In this document: positions 24,501 to 34,136 of the stretch, in pieces | Layout: every line of letters starts with the position of its first letter | Position numbering within the stretch: position 1 is the first letter of the stretch | Assembly: GCA_006386115.1 (NCBI GenBank) | Contig: VFIW01000119.1 | Span: 62,001-126,000, forward strand | Source of the DNA: Globisporangium splendens | Lineage: Eukaryota; Oomycota; Peronosporomycetes; Pythiales; Pythiaceae | Length of the DNA: 64,000 nt | Reading direction: 5' to 3' | Made by a program: the position numbers and the translations under genes | Notes under the pieces: generated by a model | What the model was told of the DNA's origin: nothing | The model's database searches: none | The model's input: only the letters and a program-made list of their open reading frames with translations

Positions 24501-25286
24501 CCCGACCTGCACGCAACAACAACCGCTCTCGTTAGACCCTCTAATGCAACCAGAGGCATTATTATTCTATGTGGGTCTTACCAGCGCGTTCTGCATCGTG
24601 GCGATGCGGATGATGCCAGCAGAATGAGACGACGTCCCTGGACTGGACCCTGCAGCCATACCAGGTCGCAGGCGCTTCTTGCCGGCGTTCTCTGCCTGCA
24701 GCACGAGCCGATCGCCCGTGATGAAGTCGACAGACGAGCGGTTCAGCGTCGCGCTCAGCACTTTGCGTCCCAGCAAGCGATACTGCGACTGCTGCTCGCG
24801 TGCGAACGAGCGCTCAAAGTACGTCACGGCCGACGCGAGTCGCGACTCTGCCTCGCTGTCACGCACGCTGCTCGTTTCACTGGAAGCCGTTGCGAGCTGC
24901 TCAAAGTACGCGCTCGCAGCCACCATGACGCTGTAGCAGTGCTTGGAGAGCAGCGCGAGCAGATCGTTCGCCGGCAGGTCGATGCCGAGCTCCTTCATCT
25001 GCTCCACCTTCTTCTTCAAGCGCAGTGCCTCCTTCTCGTTCGAGCTGCCGACAGCCACGAGCGGCGCCTGGATGAGCTTCTGCTTCTTCATGGGCGGCGA
25101 CTTCTTGCTGGTCGTAGAGCTACTGGGCGACACGCGCGCCGCTGCGTTCGTCTGCTGCTTCACGGGCGTCTGGTGTGCTGTCTTATGGCGCGGCGTGAGG
25201 CAGATCTCGCACGCAGTGGCGTCGCGCGCATTCTCGAACGTGCACATGGCGCAGCCCCACGCGTCGCCGCCATCTGACGCCGCCAT
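21544..25286 (-). CDS. Rad5/HLTF-type SNF2 DNA translocase with RanBP2 zinc finger, HIRAN-like region and RING finger
   Basis: Four exons: 24582-25286, 24384-24506, 23879-24289 and 21544-23796, giving about 1,163 residues, close to yeast Rad5. A RanBP2-type zinc finger lies at residues 10-35 (WGCAMCTFENARDATACEIC). A HIRAN-like segment sits near 165-235. The SNF2 core has GGILADDMGMGKT (Walker A) and ILDEAHSIKN (DEAH box). A C3HC4 RING finger (CPVCLDP...CAHVLCEQC...CPVC) is placed between the helicase lobes. The C-terminal lobe carries SLKAGGVGLNL and QAIDRVHRLGQ. Proteins of this type remodel stalled replication forks and polyubiquitinate PCNA in error-free lesion bypass in the nucleus. The frame is intact. 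It is divergent from the MiaB-like gene. The RanBP2 finger is not part of canonical Rad5 and may add ubiquitin or RNA binding. Confidence 0.93.
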
Positions 25287-25713
25287 TCGTGTCTCGTGAT
25301 TGAGCTTTGAGCTCTGCTGCTGCTCACCACACTTCAGAAAATGGCGCCAATTCGTTTGATGTCGCTGCTTTTTGGCGAGGTTTCGCTAAAAGCGTGCGTA
25401 TGGAGTTCCAGAGGTTTTCATCACAACATTGAAGGCTTTATTTGTGTGTCCACTATTTTCTGTCTCAGTTTTGCTGACACGCTGATGATCATCATCAAGC
25501 TGGACAATGTTTCTGTCCACGTCAACTATCAAGTTCAGCAGTTTTTAAATTCGACAGTCTGATCACAATATCAAATGTCAATCATAAACTTAAACATTGA
25601 TAAAGTATGACATGACAGATTTCATCCAGTTAGACAGGGTGACTGAGTGGCTCGTGGTTTTGTTGGTGCAGCACACTCGCAAAAGAGCTCCTGACGAGAG
25701 ACGAGAAGCCACG
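25287..25713. other. Divergent promoter region of the Rad5-like and MiaB-like genes
   Basis: 427 bp between two start codons. It contains an ATGGCGCCAA element near 25340, one mismatch from an E2F-type site on the minus strand, about 55 bp upstream of the Rad5-like ATG. Open frames here are short and unconvincing. Nothing else was recognised. Confidence 0.4.
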
Positions 25714-25737
25714 ATGCTGCGTCGCGTGCCGTCGTCC

Positions 25738-25775
<38 letters not shown>

Positions 25776-27687
25776 GCGCCGTGCCAGCGCTACCCGTGCC
25801 TCCGCTGCGTCTGCGTCTGTGTCTTCGTCTGTGCGCTGGCACTCGGAGTGCTCGTCGTCCTCATCCGGCAACGGCCATGCGCACGTGAAGGTACACAAGT
25901 CGCGGCTGCCGGCGTCCGGCCCGGGCTTCGCGGACTTTATCCGCGACTCGCGCGCTTCCGATGAGCACGTGGCTGGATCCGCTGCGCTGCATGAAGAAAG
26001 TGAGATGAACTTCCCAGCCACGGGCACCATTCGGTCGCTCGAGGAGCTCGAAGAAGAGGCGCAGCAGCAGCAAAAGCGCAAGTTCTTCATCGAGACGTAC
26101 GGCTGCCAGATGAACTCGGCCGACTCGGAGATCGTGCGCGCGATCTTGCTCGAGAACAAGTACGAGCCGGCGACGGCGCAGGAGGACGCCGACATCATCC
26201 TGCTCAACACGTGCGCCGTGCGCGACAACGCCGAGGCCAAGATCTGGAACCGCCTGGAGCAGATCCGCCAAGTCAAAGCCAAGATCCTGCGCACGAGCAA
26301 GAAGAAGGCGCGTAAGCAGCTGCCTACTGTGGGGGTGCTCGGGTGTATGGCTGAGCGCCTGAAGACGCAGCTGCTCGAGTCCGACAAGATGGTGGACCTC
26401 GTGGTCGGTCCGGACGCGTACCGCGACATCCCGAACCTGCTCAAGGTCGTGCGCGGCGGCGACGCGGCCGTGAACGTGCAGCTGTCGCTGGACGAGACGT
26501 ACGCCGACATCGCACCCGTGCGCTCGGACCCAGACAGCCCGTCGGCGTTCGTGTCCATCATGCGCGGTTGCAACAACATGTGCTCGTACTGCATCGTGCC
26601 GTTCACGCGCGGCCGCGAGCGCAGTCGCGTGATGCAGTCGATCGTGGACGAAGTGCGCGCGCTGCGGGACCAGGGCGTGAAGGAGGTCGTGCTGTTGGGC
26701 CAGAATGTGAACAGTTTCCACGACAAGAAGTCCGAGGGGGCTTCGGAAAAGGGTCGCGGGTACGTCGCGGCGGAGGGCTTCACCAACATGTTCCGATCAC
26801 GCGATGCGCCGGGCTTCCGCTTCGTGGACCTGCTCGACGAGGTGTCGCGCGTGGACCCGGAGATCCGCATCCGCTTCACGTCACCGCACCCGAAAGATTT
26901 CCCCGACGAGGTCTTTGATCTGATGAACGAGCGCTTCAACATCTGCAGCAGCATCCACATGCCGGCGCAGAGCGGGAGCTCGTCCATGCTGCAGCGCATG
27001 CGTCGCGGGTACACGCGCGAGGCGTACATGGCGCTGGTGGAGAACATGCGCGCGCGCATCCCGGGCGTCGCGATCTCGTCGGACTTCATCGCGGGCTTCT
27101 GCGGCGAGACCGAGGAGGAGCACCAGGACACGATCTCGCTCATGCGCCACGTCGGGTACGACCAGGCGTTCATGTTCGCGTACTCGGTGCGCGCGCGCAC
27201 GCACGCGGCCCACCGCATGGAGGACGACGTGCCGAGCGATGTCAAGCTGCGGCGGCTGCAGGAAGTCATCGACACGTTCAGCGAGGTGGTGACCAAGAAG
27301 AACAAGGTGGAGGACTCGGATCGTCTCCACGTCGTGCTGGTGCAGGGCCCGAGCCGTCGCTCGAGCGACGACAAGCCCATGCTCACGGGGCTCACGGACA
27401 CGCACAAGCGCTGCGTGTTCCCGGACTACATGCTGCCAGGTTCGCTCCGAGACTTCCAGCATCAGGCAGGTCCGCTGTCCTCCGAGTTCCTGCCGCTGCC
27501 GCCGCTGGCCGCCGAGGGCGTGCGCGCCGCCAAGGGCGACTACGTGCTCGTGCGCGTCCACGAGGCCGGCCGCCACACGCTGCACGCGACGCCCGTGGCG
27601 CGCACGACGCTCCAGGAGATCGCGCAGCTCGTGGCGCGCGCAGACCTCGGAGCGCGACCCCACGACCACGCGGCGCTCGGGCTTTAA
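25714..27687 (+). CDS. tRNA 2-methylthio-N6-isopentenyladenosine methylthiotransferase (MiaB/CDK5RAP1 family), probably mitochondrial
   Basis: An intronless gene of 657 residues, starting at MLRRVPSS. The open frame runs further upstream but without better support. This radical-SAM enzyme adds a methylthio group to N6-isopentenyladenosine at tRNA position 37. The UPF0004 domain begins at about residue 125 (FIETYGCQMNSADSE) and has the three cluster cysteines in YGC, NTCAVR and LGCMAE. The radical-SAM motif GCNNMCSYCIVPFTRGRERS follows, with CxxxCxxC ligands, then SPHPKDFP, and a C-terminal TRAM-like region. The basic, Ala/Ser-rich, acid-poor N-terminus looks like a mitochondrial presequence and contains an 11-alanine run from a GCT microsatellite. 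Length fits CDK5RAP1-type proteins. Confidence 0.93.
25741..25773 (+). repeat. (GCT)11 trinucleotide microsatellite coding poly-alanine
   Basis: Eleven perfect GCT codons lie within the presequence of the MiaB-like gene. Synonymous Ala codons are absent in the run, consistent with replication slippage. Length variation would change only the targeting peptide. Confidence 0.95.
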
Positions 27688-27960
27688 GGCAAGATGAGGA
27701 TGCGTCCATTTTAGAGAGACAACGGTGGTCACTGTATTTTTAAAAGAGTTGCGCTTGCGGGATATCGGTTGGTGTCAAATATCAGCAATGCAATTGTTGC
27801 GCAACAGACAAACAAACAAATGACAGCAAGCACGACTTGCAACTACGCTCTCGATCGATTTATCCGCGAGTTATACGGCAGAACCTCCTCCCTCTTTGTG
27901 GATACGCAAGTGTGTCTGTGTGCTGTTTACTAAATCCCTGTTCAAATACGTGTGGCTGGC

Positions 27961-28699
27961 TCACTGGCCACCGACAGCGCCGCGAGCGGCTTCGGCCGCG
28001 CGCTTCTGCATCTCCATCTGCAAATTCGAGATCTGCAATAAACACAACATCCCATCTTAAATAGGATGACAACATGACCGCATGCAACAGTAGCAGGCAA
28101 AGCGTACGTTCGTTCGGATCTCGACGGCGTCCTTCTCTTTCAGTTCGATCTTCGCATTCACCTTCTCACTATTGCACACAACCCACATAACAAACGCACA
28201 TGTCAGGCGCATACAAACATCCATATCAACAATAATATCGACACACAAATGACAAAGAGACGCACAGTTCATTGTTGATGAACTCGAGACGCTTGTTCAC
28301 ATTCGCCTTGGCTTCGCTCACGTCCTGCTTGAGCAGCGCCGGTCCAATGAGCTTGTACACCTTCGCGTCGTCGCCCAGCAAGTCCAGTTCCTATACAAGA
28401 CGCGCATCAACACAAACAGTGGCAGCGTATAGTCGAATAGTGCAAACAGTGGTTGCCTATTTGCCGTACAAACGACAGAAGGTACCTTCTTGACCATGGT
28501 GTTTTCGTTTGCCTGCTGCGCGTACGTCTGGCGCTGGTTGGCGAGCACTTGCACCTCTGCAAACGAACCAAAAACAGCGACATGTGTGAGCGCATACACT
28601 CGTGTAATACAGAGGAAGAGGAGAGTGTGCGTGTTGTGCTGACGCACCTTCTTGCAGCACGCGGTAGCGCGCCATCTCGGCGTCGACCTGGGCGCTCAT
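27961..28699 (-). CDS. PFDN6: Prefoldin subunit 6 (beta-type)
   Basis: Five exons were reconstructed: 28648-28699, 28486-28556, 28266-28391, 28108-28168 and 27961-28032, all with GT-AG ends and consistent phase. The product is about 126 residues, matching the family. The N-terminal coiled coil (MSAQVDAEMARYRVLQEEVQ) leads into ENTMVKKELDLLGDDAKVYK and LIGPALLKQDVSEAKANVNK. This corresponds to the ENxIVKEEL...VFKLLGPVLVKQ...AxxxVxKRL signature of PFDN6/KE2. The C-terminal helix is QISNLQMEMQKRAAEAARGA. Prefoldin is the cytosolic hexamer that passes unfolded actin and tubulin to CCT. Confidence 0.93.
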
Positions 28700-29106
28700 A
28701 CTGGTTGTTTCTTCTGGTTGCTTTGTTGGATATTTGCTCGTGCAGCGAGTCGCGACTGCAAAGAGTGGCAAAGAGTGGCAAGCAAAAAGAATGCAAAAGT
28801 TACAAATTGGGACGAGTTTCAAAGCAGATGTAGAATTGTAACACTACTGGTTCTTTGATGCGGTGACTACACTCACGATCTCGAAAAGACTTCTTGGTAG
28901 CCACATCAGTTTTCACAGAAAGTAAGCGCCTCAAAGATTTGTTAAGCAAAAGAGCTGTTTTATTGGCATCGAGTTGATGCAAAATGGACTCTTTGGCAGT
29001 CACCGATTGATCACAGAAAGCAACCACTTCTTCTTGCCGTGGAACAAAGAGCTGTCTTATTCTGAGCCTAAATGCTGTACTTTCTCAGCCTTTTGTGATC
29101 TAAATA
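28700..29106. other. Intergenic region upstream of PFDN6
   Basis: About 400 bp between the PFDN6 start and the stop of the next minus-strand gene. A TGGCAAAGAGTGGCAA duplication is present near 28768-28785. It probably holds the PFDN6 promoter. No coding signal or RNA gene was recognised. Confidence 0.4.
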
Positions 29107-30488
29107 CTACTGAAACACCACGAGATGCGCATCCACCAGCAGCTTGAGCTTTGGACCGAGCGTTGGGTCCTCCTGGAGACGACGCAGCTCCTGTGGACAC
29201 TCCCTGCATCTCTGGAGCCGCTGCATGAGCTCAGTGTCGGAGAGTGCCTGTAGCAACTCGGGGTTCTTCAGAATGCGTTGCACTTGAGCTTCTTCGTCAG
29301 GGGACCGCGCCATATTCGCGATCGCCTCTCGCCGCACCTCGTCCATGTCCACGATCGCTGGTTGAGTTGAGTCAGCTTTCGTTTGCAGAGTTGATGAATA
29401 GGATGGCTGGGATGGCTGTACGAGAAGGCTCGATGGCTGCTGCTGACTCTCCTGTTGTGCTTGCTGATGCTTTTTCATAGCAGCTTCTTGCTCTTTTCCA
29501 AGCTGCAAACGCCAAAGCAATAGGCAGCACCGCTCAGTGGACATAGCGTACTAACGAATGGCAGAAGCAAACCATGCATTTACTTACCTCTTCGAAATGG
29601 CTGCCCAGGAAGTCCACAAAGTCCTGCAGCATCTTGGAAACTGCTTCGTCTTTCCGGTACTTGAGAACCGCCGACTGCGGGTCGCGTTGAAGGTCCTCGG
29701 TCGCTTGCGTGAAGCGCGGGTTCTGGAGAGCTACGCATATCCATGGGGACATCGCTGCATACATTGAAATCCCGTCAAATATGTATTTGCTATAAAGAAA
29801 CAAGCGGAAACAAACCAAGCGCGAGGTGTGGATGTTTGGCCAGCTTCTCAAAGAATTTCGCGTTCATCCATGCTGCGCGTAGCAAAGATGTTAAAGTGAG
29901 CATATTGGCCAACTCAGACTGCAATTGTAGAGAGGGGTGGCCGCACCTTTTGGGTCCAGCTGGTTCATGCTCTTCAGCGCGTCCTGGACTTCGGGAAACA
30001 CGAAGGACGACGACGTTGCGTCCTGCTCTGGCTCGTGCTGCTTCACGATCAGCAGGTCGTCTCTCTAAACGACACAAAGTCGTGAAACAAGTACACGTGA
30101 ATGAGTCGCTCTCCCAGCTTGCGCAAGTACGGAGAACGCACCGTGGGCAGTTTCTTCTGCGTCTTGCTACTCGACGACTGCGTTTTGGATGTTTGCTTCT
30201 GGTTTGAGACTTTGCTGCGCATGGCTGACTTGGGCGTGTTGAAAAAGCCCTTTTTCAAACCCTGGCCAAATGATTTGCTGCTGCGCTCCTTCTCCTGACG
30301 TCTCCGCGTTTCAGCTTTGGCGCGATCGCGACCATTTCGTCCATCAGACTGGGCTCCTCCCTCTGCTGCTTGTCCTCGATCTGGTTGTCATGATGATCAT
30401 CTGCATCTTCCTCATCCAGCAGCAGTGGGGGCTCGTCGTCCACAAGCTCGTCTTCGTGCTGCTTCGCTTGGAGCTCCTTCATGGTCAT
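29107..30488 (-). pseudogene. STI1-domain-like protein gene with a frame break in exon 1
   Basis: Exons proposed: 30142-30488, 29947-30064, 29816-29872, 29588-29722 and 29107-29502. Exon 1 begins MTMKELQAKQHEDELVDDEP in one frame. From about 30340 downward the convincing frame is a different one (KERSSKSFGQGLKKGFFNTP), and no intron of normal size joins them. Downstream, NPRFTQATEDLQRDPQSAVL and ILKNPELLQALSDTELMQRL...EDPTLGPKLKLLVDAHLV look like two STI1/DP-type helical repeats, the small domains that help Hsp70/Hsp90 co-chaperones hold clients. No TPR was seen. A Gln/Ser-rich linker separates the repeats. Either the gene is damaged or one base is wrong. The family assignment is by eye. Confidence 0.6.
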
Positions 30489-30673
30489 CCTTCTCTTGTG
30501 AGCGCCAGGTGCTAAAAGTCAAACTGGCGGTGGCTTTTCACGAAACGCGTCGCCGATCTTTCTGTGACTACTGCGGATATTTCCCACGTTTTCCACTTGG
30601 CGCCGCTGCTTTCCAAAAGGTCGAATGCTTGTTCTGCAGCCCAGGTCGCTTCTCTCTTGCTTGAAACTACGGA

Positions 30674-33217
30674 ATGCGACGCTCAGATCGACGCAAAGCT
30701 GTGAAAATATCTGCGGGAAAGAAACCTGAAGCCGTCGACAAGGGCGTGTGCGTGGCGTGCGGCAGTCGCAATGTGGTCCGATACGAGCCAAAGCGCTACG
30801 ATCTGGAACAGCAGCAATTCATCCAGTGCCGAAGCTGCAGCCTCGTGTCGCCCAACTTCAACCAACCGCGAGTGCAAAGTGGCACCTGCGAAGACTACGC
30901 TCCGCTCGACAACTTTAAAGCTCAGAGTATGTTTGCAAGTTGCTTTCCCCGGAGCGATTCGGCGGGTTGTCGCTCACGAATGTATCTGTCTATCTGCTGC
31001 ATGCTCTCAAGTCATGGGAGACGAGATCCTGGATGCGTTTACCCACGACCACGTCAAGAAGCAGATCCAGAGCGCCTTGGACTTTGGTGCGTGCACGCCG
31101 TGCGTATCGCCCTCAATATACCTCGTCCCTTGTCGTTGACGTGATTTTTTGTTGTTTCTCTATCAGCACAAGGCGACATCGCGTTGATCTTTAGTGCACG
31201 AAAGTCCTGTTTCCAGTTGTGCGTATATTTGAAGGCACCTCACAACTTCCATTCTCTATTACTTTGGTAGCGATATCTCCCCGTGGTGATCGACGCAATT
31301 CAGCACGTTGTTGCTAAGTACGGGTTCAGAGAGAGCGTCGAGGGCGTGATGGAGAGCGTGCGCGTGATGCAAACGCTCGCCAAGGACGACGAGCAGCTCG
31401 TGCAGCGGCTCATTCGTTTACGCCATGTGCTCACACCCACAGCCACGTGGATCAAGGAAGACGCCGACGCCGAGCAGGACGACCGCCGCAAACTCCAGGC
31501 GGAACGAGACGCGATCCGTCAAAAGCAGCAAGACGCCGAACGCGCCGAGCAAATTGCCGCCGAGAATGCGCGGAAAGCGAGGCTGCGTGCGCGGAAGCTC
31601 GCATTGGGACTCGATCCTTCGGTGCCGCGGTTGCCTGTGCTTCATGAATCGCCACCTCCAATACTTGTAACTCATATGAATCGACCTGTTAGCCTCCGCG
31701 TGAATGCACAGTACACGCAGAGGTTCCAGTGGCACTTTAACGGCAAACCGATTCCAGCAGATACCGACAATCACAACAACGACAATTCCGAGATCACGGC
31801 TCGTGGAGCCACGCGAAGCGCGCTGATCATCCCAAAACTCACCAAGCGCTTCGTGGGTGAGCACTACTGCGTCTGCGAGAACGAGGAAGGCGCGACGAGC
31901 ACCGCGAGCTGCCAGGTCGCGATCGTAGCTTTGACATCGCGTCGACTGCTCAATCGCAAGCTACGCGGCCACTCGACATTGATGCTTCAATTGTGCTGGA
32001 AGCACACTGCGATTGCTTGCGTCGCGCATTCCATTGTGGTCTTTGACACCAACACGTTTGCTCCCGTCAAAGTGCTTCCTGCGATCTCCTCTGCCGGACC
32101 AGGGACGACACAGACGCTCGCGTGGAATTCGCATACAAAATTACTCGTGACGTCGTCGTCGATGAAGAACCGTAGGAACGACATCGCGGTGCATTCGCTC
32201 GACTTCACGTCTGCTCCTGCTGATGGCGCGACGGCGCCAGAGGAGCATCGACGCAGCCTCCTCGAGTTGACGAAGCCAAAAGCGACTCCAAAAGCTGCGA
32301 CTGTATCTGCTGTTAGCGCCAGTGCGATCTCGAACTTGCTCTTCAGCACCACGGTGAAAGCGCTCGATGTCGTTCACTTTGCCGCGTTCTTCGCACACGG
32401 TAAGCTGCTCGTGCTCTCCGATATGAAGTCCCGCGTCGTCATTCTCGATCCTGTGCCATCTTCGCCGATTTCAAGTCCGCAGCAGATACTCGACTTTGAC
32501 GGTGACCGCATTTGCCACATCGCGAGTAGCTCCACCGGTGCAGTTCTCGCGATTGCGTTCCGAGGCAAACACCACATCTCACTGATCAAGTCGCTGTCTA
32601 CTAGCAGCAGTGACAACGTTAGCACTTTGGACGCTATGCTGTCAAATACGTAGACTCGTGAGCAGCTCCAATTTGCGTTCCCCGTGACTTGTTCCGCTTT
32701 TGATGTCCATGGAGAATACTTGGCTGTCGCTGAGTCCAGTTGCGTGAAAGCTTGGATCTCGATCGTAGCCGTGCACAGATCCACAACGAAAGCGAATAGA
32801 AACGACGACAACAATAGCCAGAAAAGCCACGCGTCGACCCGCAAGCGCCGGTTTGAAGCGCATGTGGGCAAAGTCTCGTGTCTGCAGTGGACCAAGGTGA
32901 CGTCGCTGCTCGTGTCCAGTGGCTTCGATGGGTACGTCAAGATCTGGGAGATCGACACAAACGTGACGTGCTTGCTGACCATCCACTTGGACACGCGCGG
33001 GGTCCACAGTTTCCTGCTCGTCGACGAAGACGCCGTGCTGCTCGCGTTTGGATACACCGAGTGCCGCTTGCAAAGTCGCCAACTAGTGCAACTCGTGGAG
33101 CTGGAAGCATCGCGGCAACTCGAGATGAACGCACACGCAGCGACGATCCAGAAGATCTGGAAAGACAGACAGACCAGAGCGCTGATCAACAAGTGCATCA
33201 AAGACTCAACGTCATGA
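30674..33217 (+). pseudogene. Zinc-ribbon/Ig-like/WD40/IQ protein gene interrupted by an in-frame TAG
   Basis: Exons: 30674-30926, 31012-31086, 31167-31222 and 31271-33217. Residues about 25-65 contain paired CxxC motifs (CVACGS and CRSCS), a zinc-ribbon-like unit. A helical and E/K/R/A-rich coiled-coil segment follows. An Ig-like fold is suggested by FQWHFNGKPIPAD...RFVGEHYCVCENEEG. WD40-type repeats come next (IVVFDTNTF, LVSSGFDGYVKIWEID). A terminal IQ-like motif is ATIQKIWKDRQTRAL. A TAG at 32651-32653 lies in the same frame as protein-like sequence on both sides (DAMLSNT, stop, TREQLQFAFPVTC). No GT-AG intron of reasonable length and phase removes it. The remaining frame is clean, so damage is recent or the stop is read through. 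Function is unknown; the architecture suggests a calmodulin-linked scaffold. Confidence 0.68.
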
Positions 33218-33352
33218 AGCACGCACCCTTCGCTGAACAACAGCAAATATGCCTCTCCAATAAAATAGCGCTCTAATTTCGTGTTTGATGCACCTCACTG
33301 CCCACGAACAATTTGAGTCTTGGAACTCGTGACACCTTTGCCTTTCTCAAAG

Positions 33353-33910
33353 ATGGAGCCCTCGTCAGAGCGGAAAAGCATACCGCTGCTCTCGCTCATC
33401 GCGTCGAAAGCGATTGTCCCGGGTGCATTCAACGACAAGAAGTCAGATGCCGAGGATGAGCACCACACGCATACCATGATGTACGCGGCGCGCATGAAGT
33501 ACCTGGACGACACCGACCAAATCCAACCCGACACGATGTTCATGACCCGTAAGCAAGCCCAGAAAGCGGCCCAGCGCCACGACACTGGGACCATTTCGCT
33601 GAAGAAACTCGACGTGGGGCCACCTCTGAGGAAGCCGAACGCAGCAAACGCAGCCAGCGCCAACGCCAGTCTCACAGCGTGGAAGAAAGCCAACAAGGCA
33701 GCGACAGACGAGAAGAACCAAATCTTGGAAGCCAAGTTCCAGGCAGGCTGTCATTTCTGGCAAAACGTCGAGACCTCGGAATGCCGACTCGCACCACCAG
33801 CGAATGCGCTTCAAATAGGAGGAGTGCAGACGAAACCGAGCAAGGGACACAGTACTGACGACGAAGACGTGCCGTTTCCAGATGCGTTTGCATTTCTAAA
33901 AGCAGGCTAG
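33353..33910 (+). CDS. Hypothetical basic protein
   Basis: 185 residues from the ATG at 33353 (MEPSSERKSIPLLSLIASKA). The frame is open upstream but has no better start. Features are a His/Glu/Asp patch (DAEDEHHTHTMM), an Ala/Asn/Lys-rich central helix (NAANAASANASLTAWKKANK) and an acidic tail with DDEDVPFPDAFAFLKAG. No signal peptide or membrane segment was seen. It ends 40 bp from the stop of the convergent panB gene. Codon use resembles its neighbours, and the open length of over 550 bp supports it being real. I do not recognise the family. Confidence 0.65.
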   Translation: MEPSSERKSIPLLSLIASKAIVPGAFNDKKSDAEDEHHTHTMMYAARMKYLDDTDQIQPDTMFMTRKQAQKAAQRHDTGTISLKKLDVGPPLRKPNAANAASANASLTAWKKANKAATDEKNQILEAKFQAGCHFWQNVETSECRLAPPANALQIGGVQTKPSKGHSTDDEDVPFPDAFAFLKAG

Positions 33911-33950
33911 TAAGCACAAAACACAAACTATCACACTTTGTCGCTCACTC

Positions 33951-34100
33951 CTAATACACCTTCGTGACGTCCGACACCTCGGCGTGGTCGGACTCCTTGG
34001 CGGCACCAGCGTTCTTGTATTTACGCTCCACCAGTTCCTGCAATTTCTCGGTTTCTTCCGCCGACATCTACGTCAAGGATTTATACATGTCAGTTTTGCA

Positions 34101-34136
<36 letters not shown>

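Noticed and set aside
25590..27407. 605-codon minus-strand open frame opposite the MiaB-like gene
   Set aside because: Codon-bias mirror. The plus strand carries all radical-SAM motifs.
1..33217. Stop-codon reassignment as the cause of in-frame TAG and TGA codons
   Set aside because: Housekeeping genes in the same window end normally with TAG, TGA and TAA at family-typical lengths, so a changed nuclear code is unlikely.
34101..34136. CRISPR-like or satellite array at the TC and GA runs
   Set aside because: Plain dinucleotide microsatellites with no spacers.
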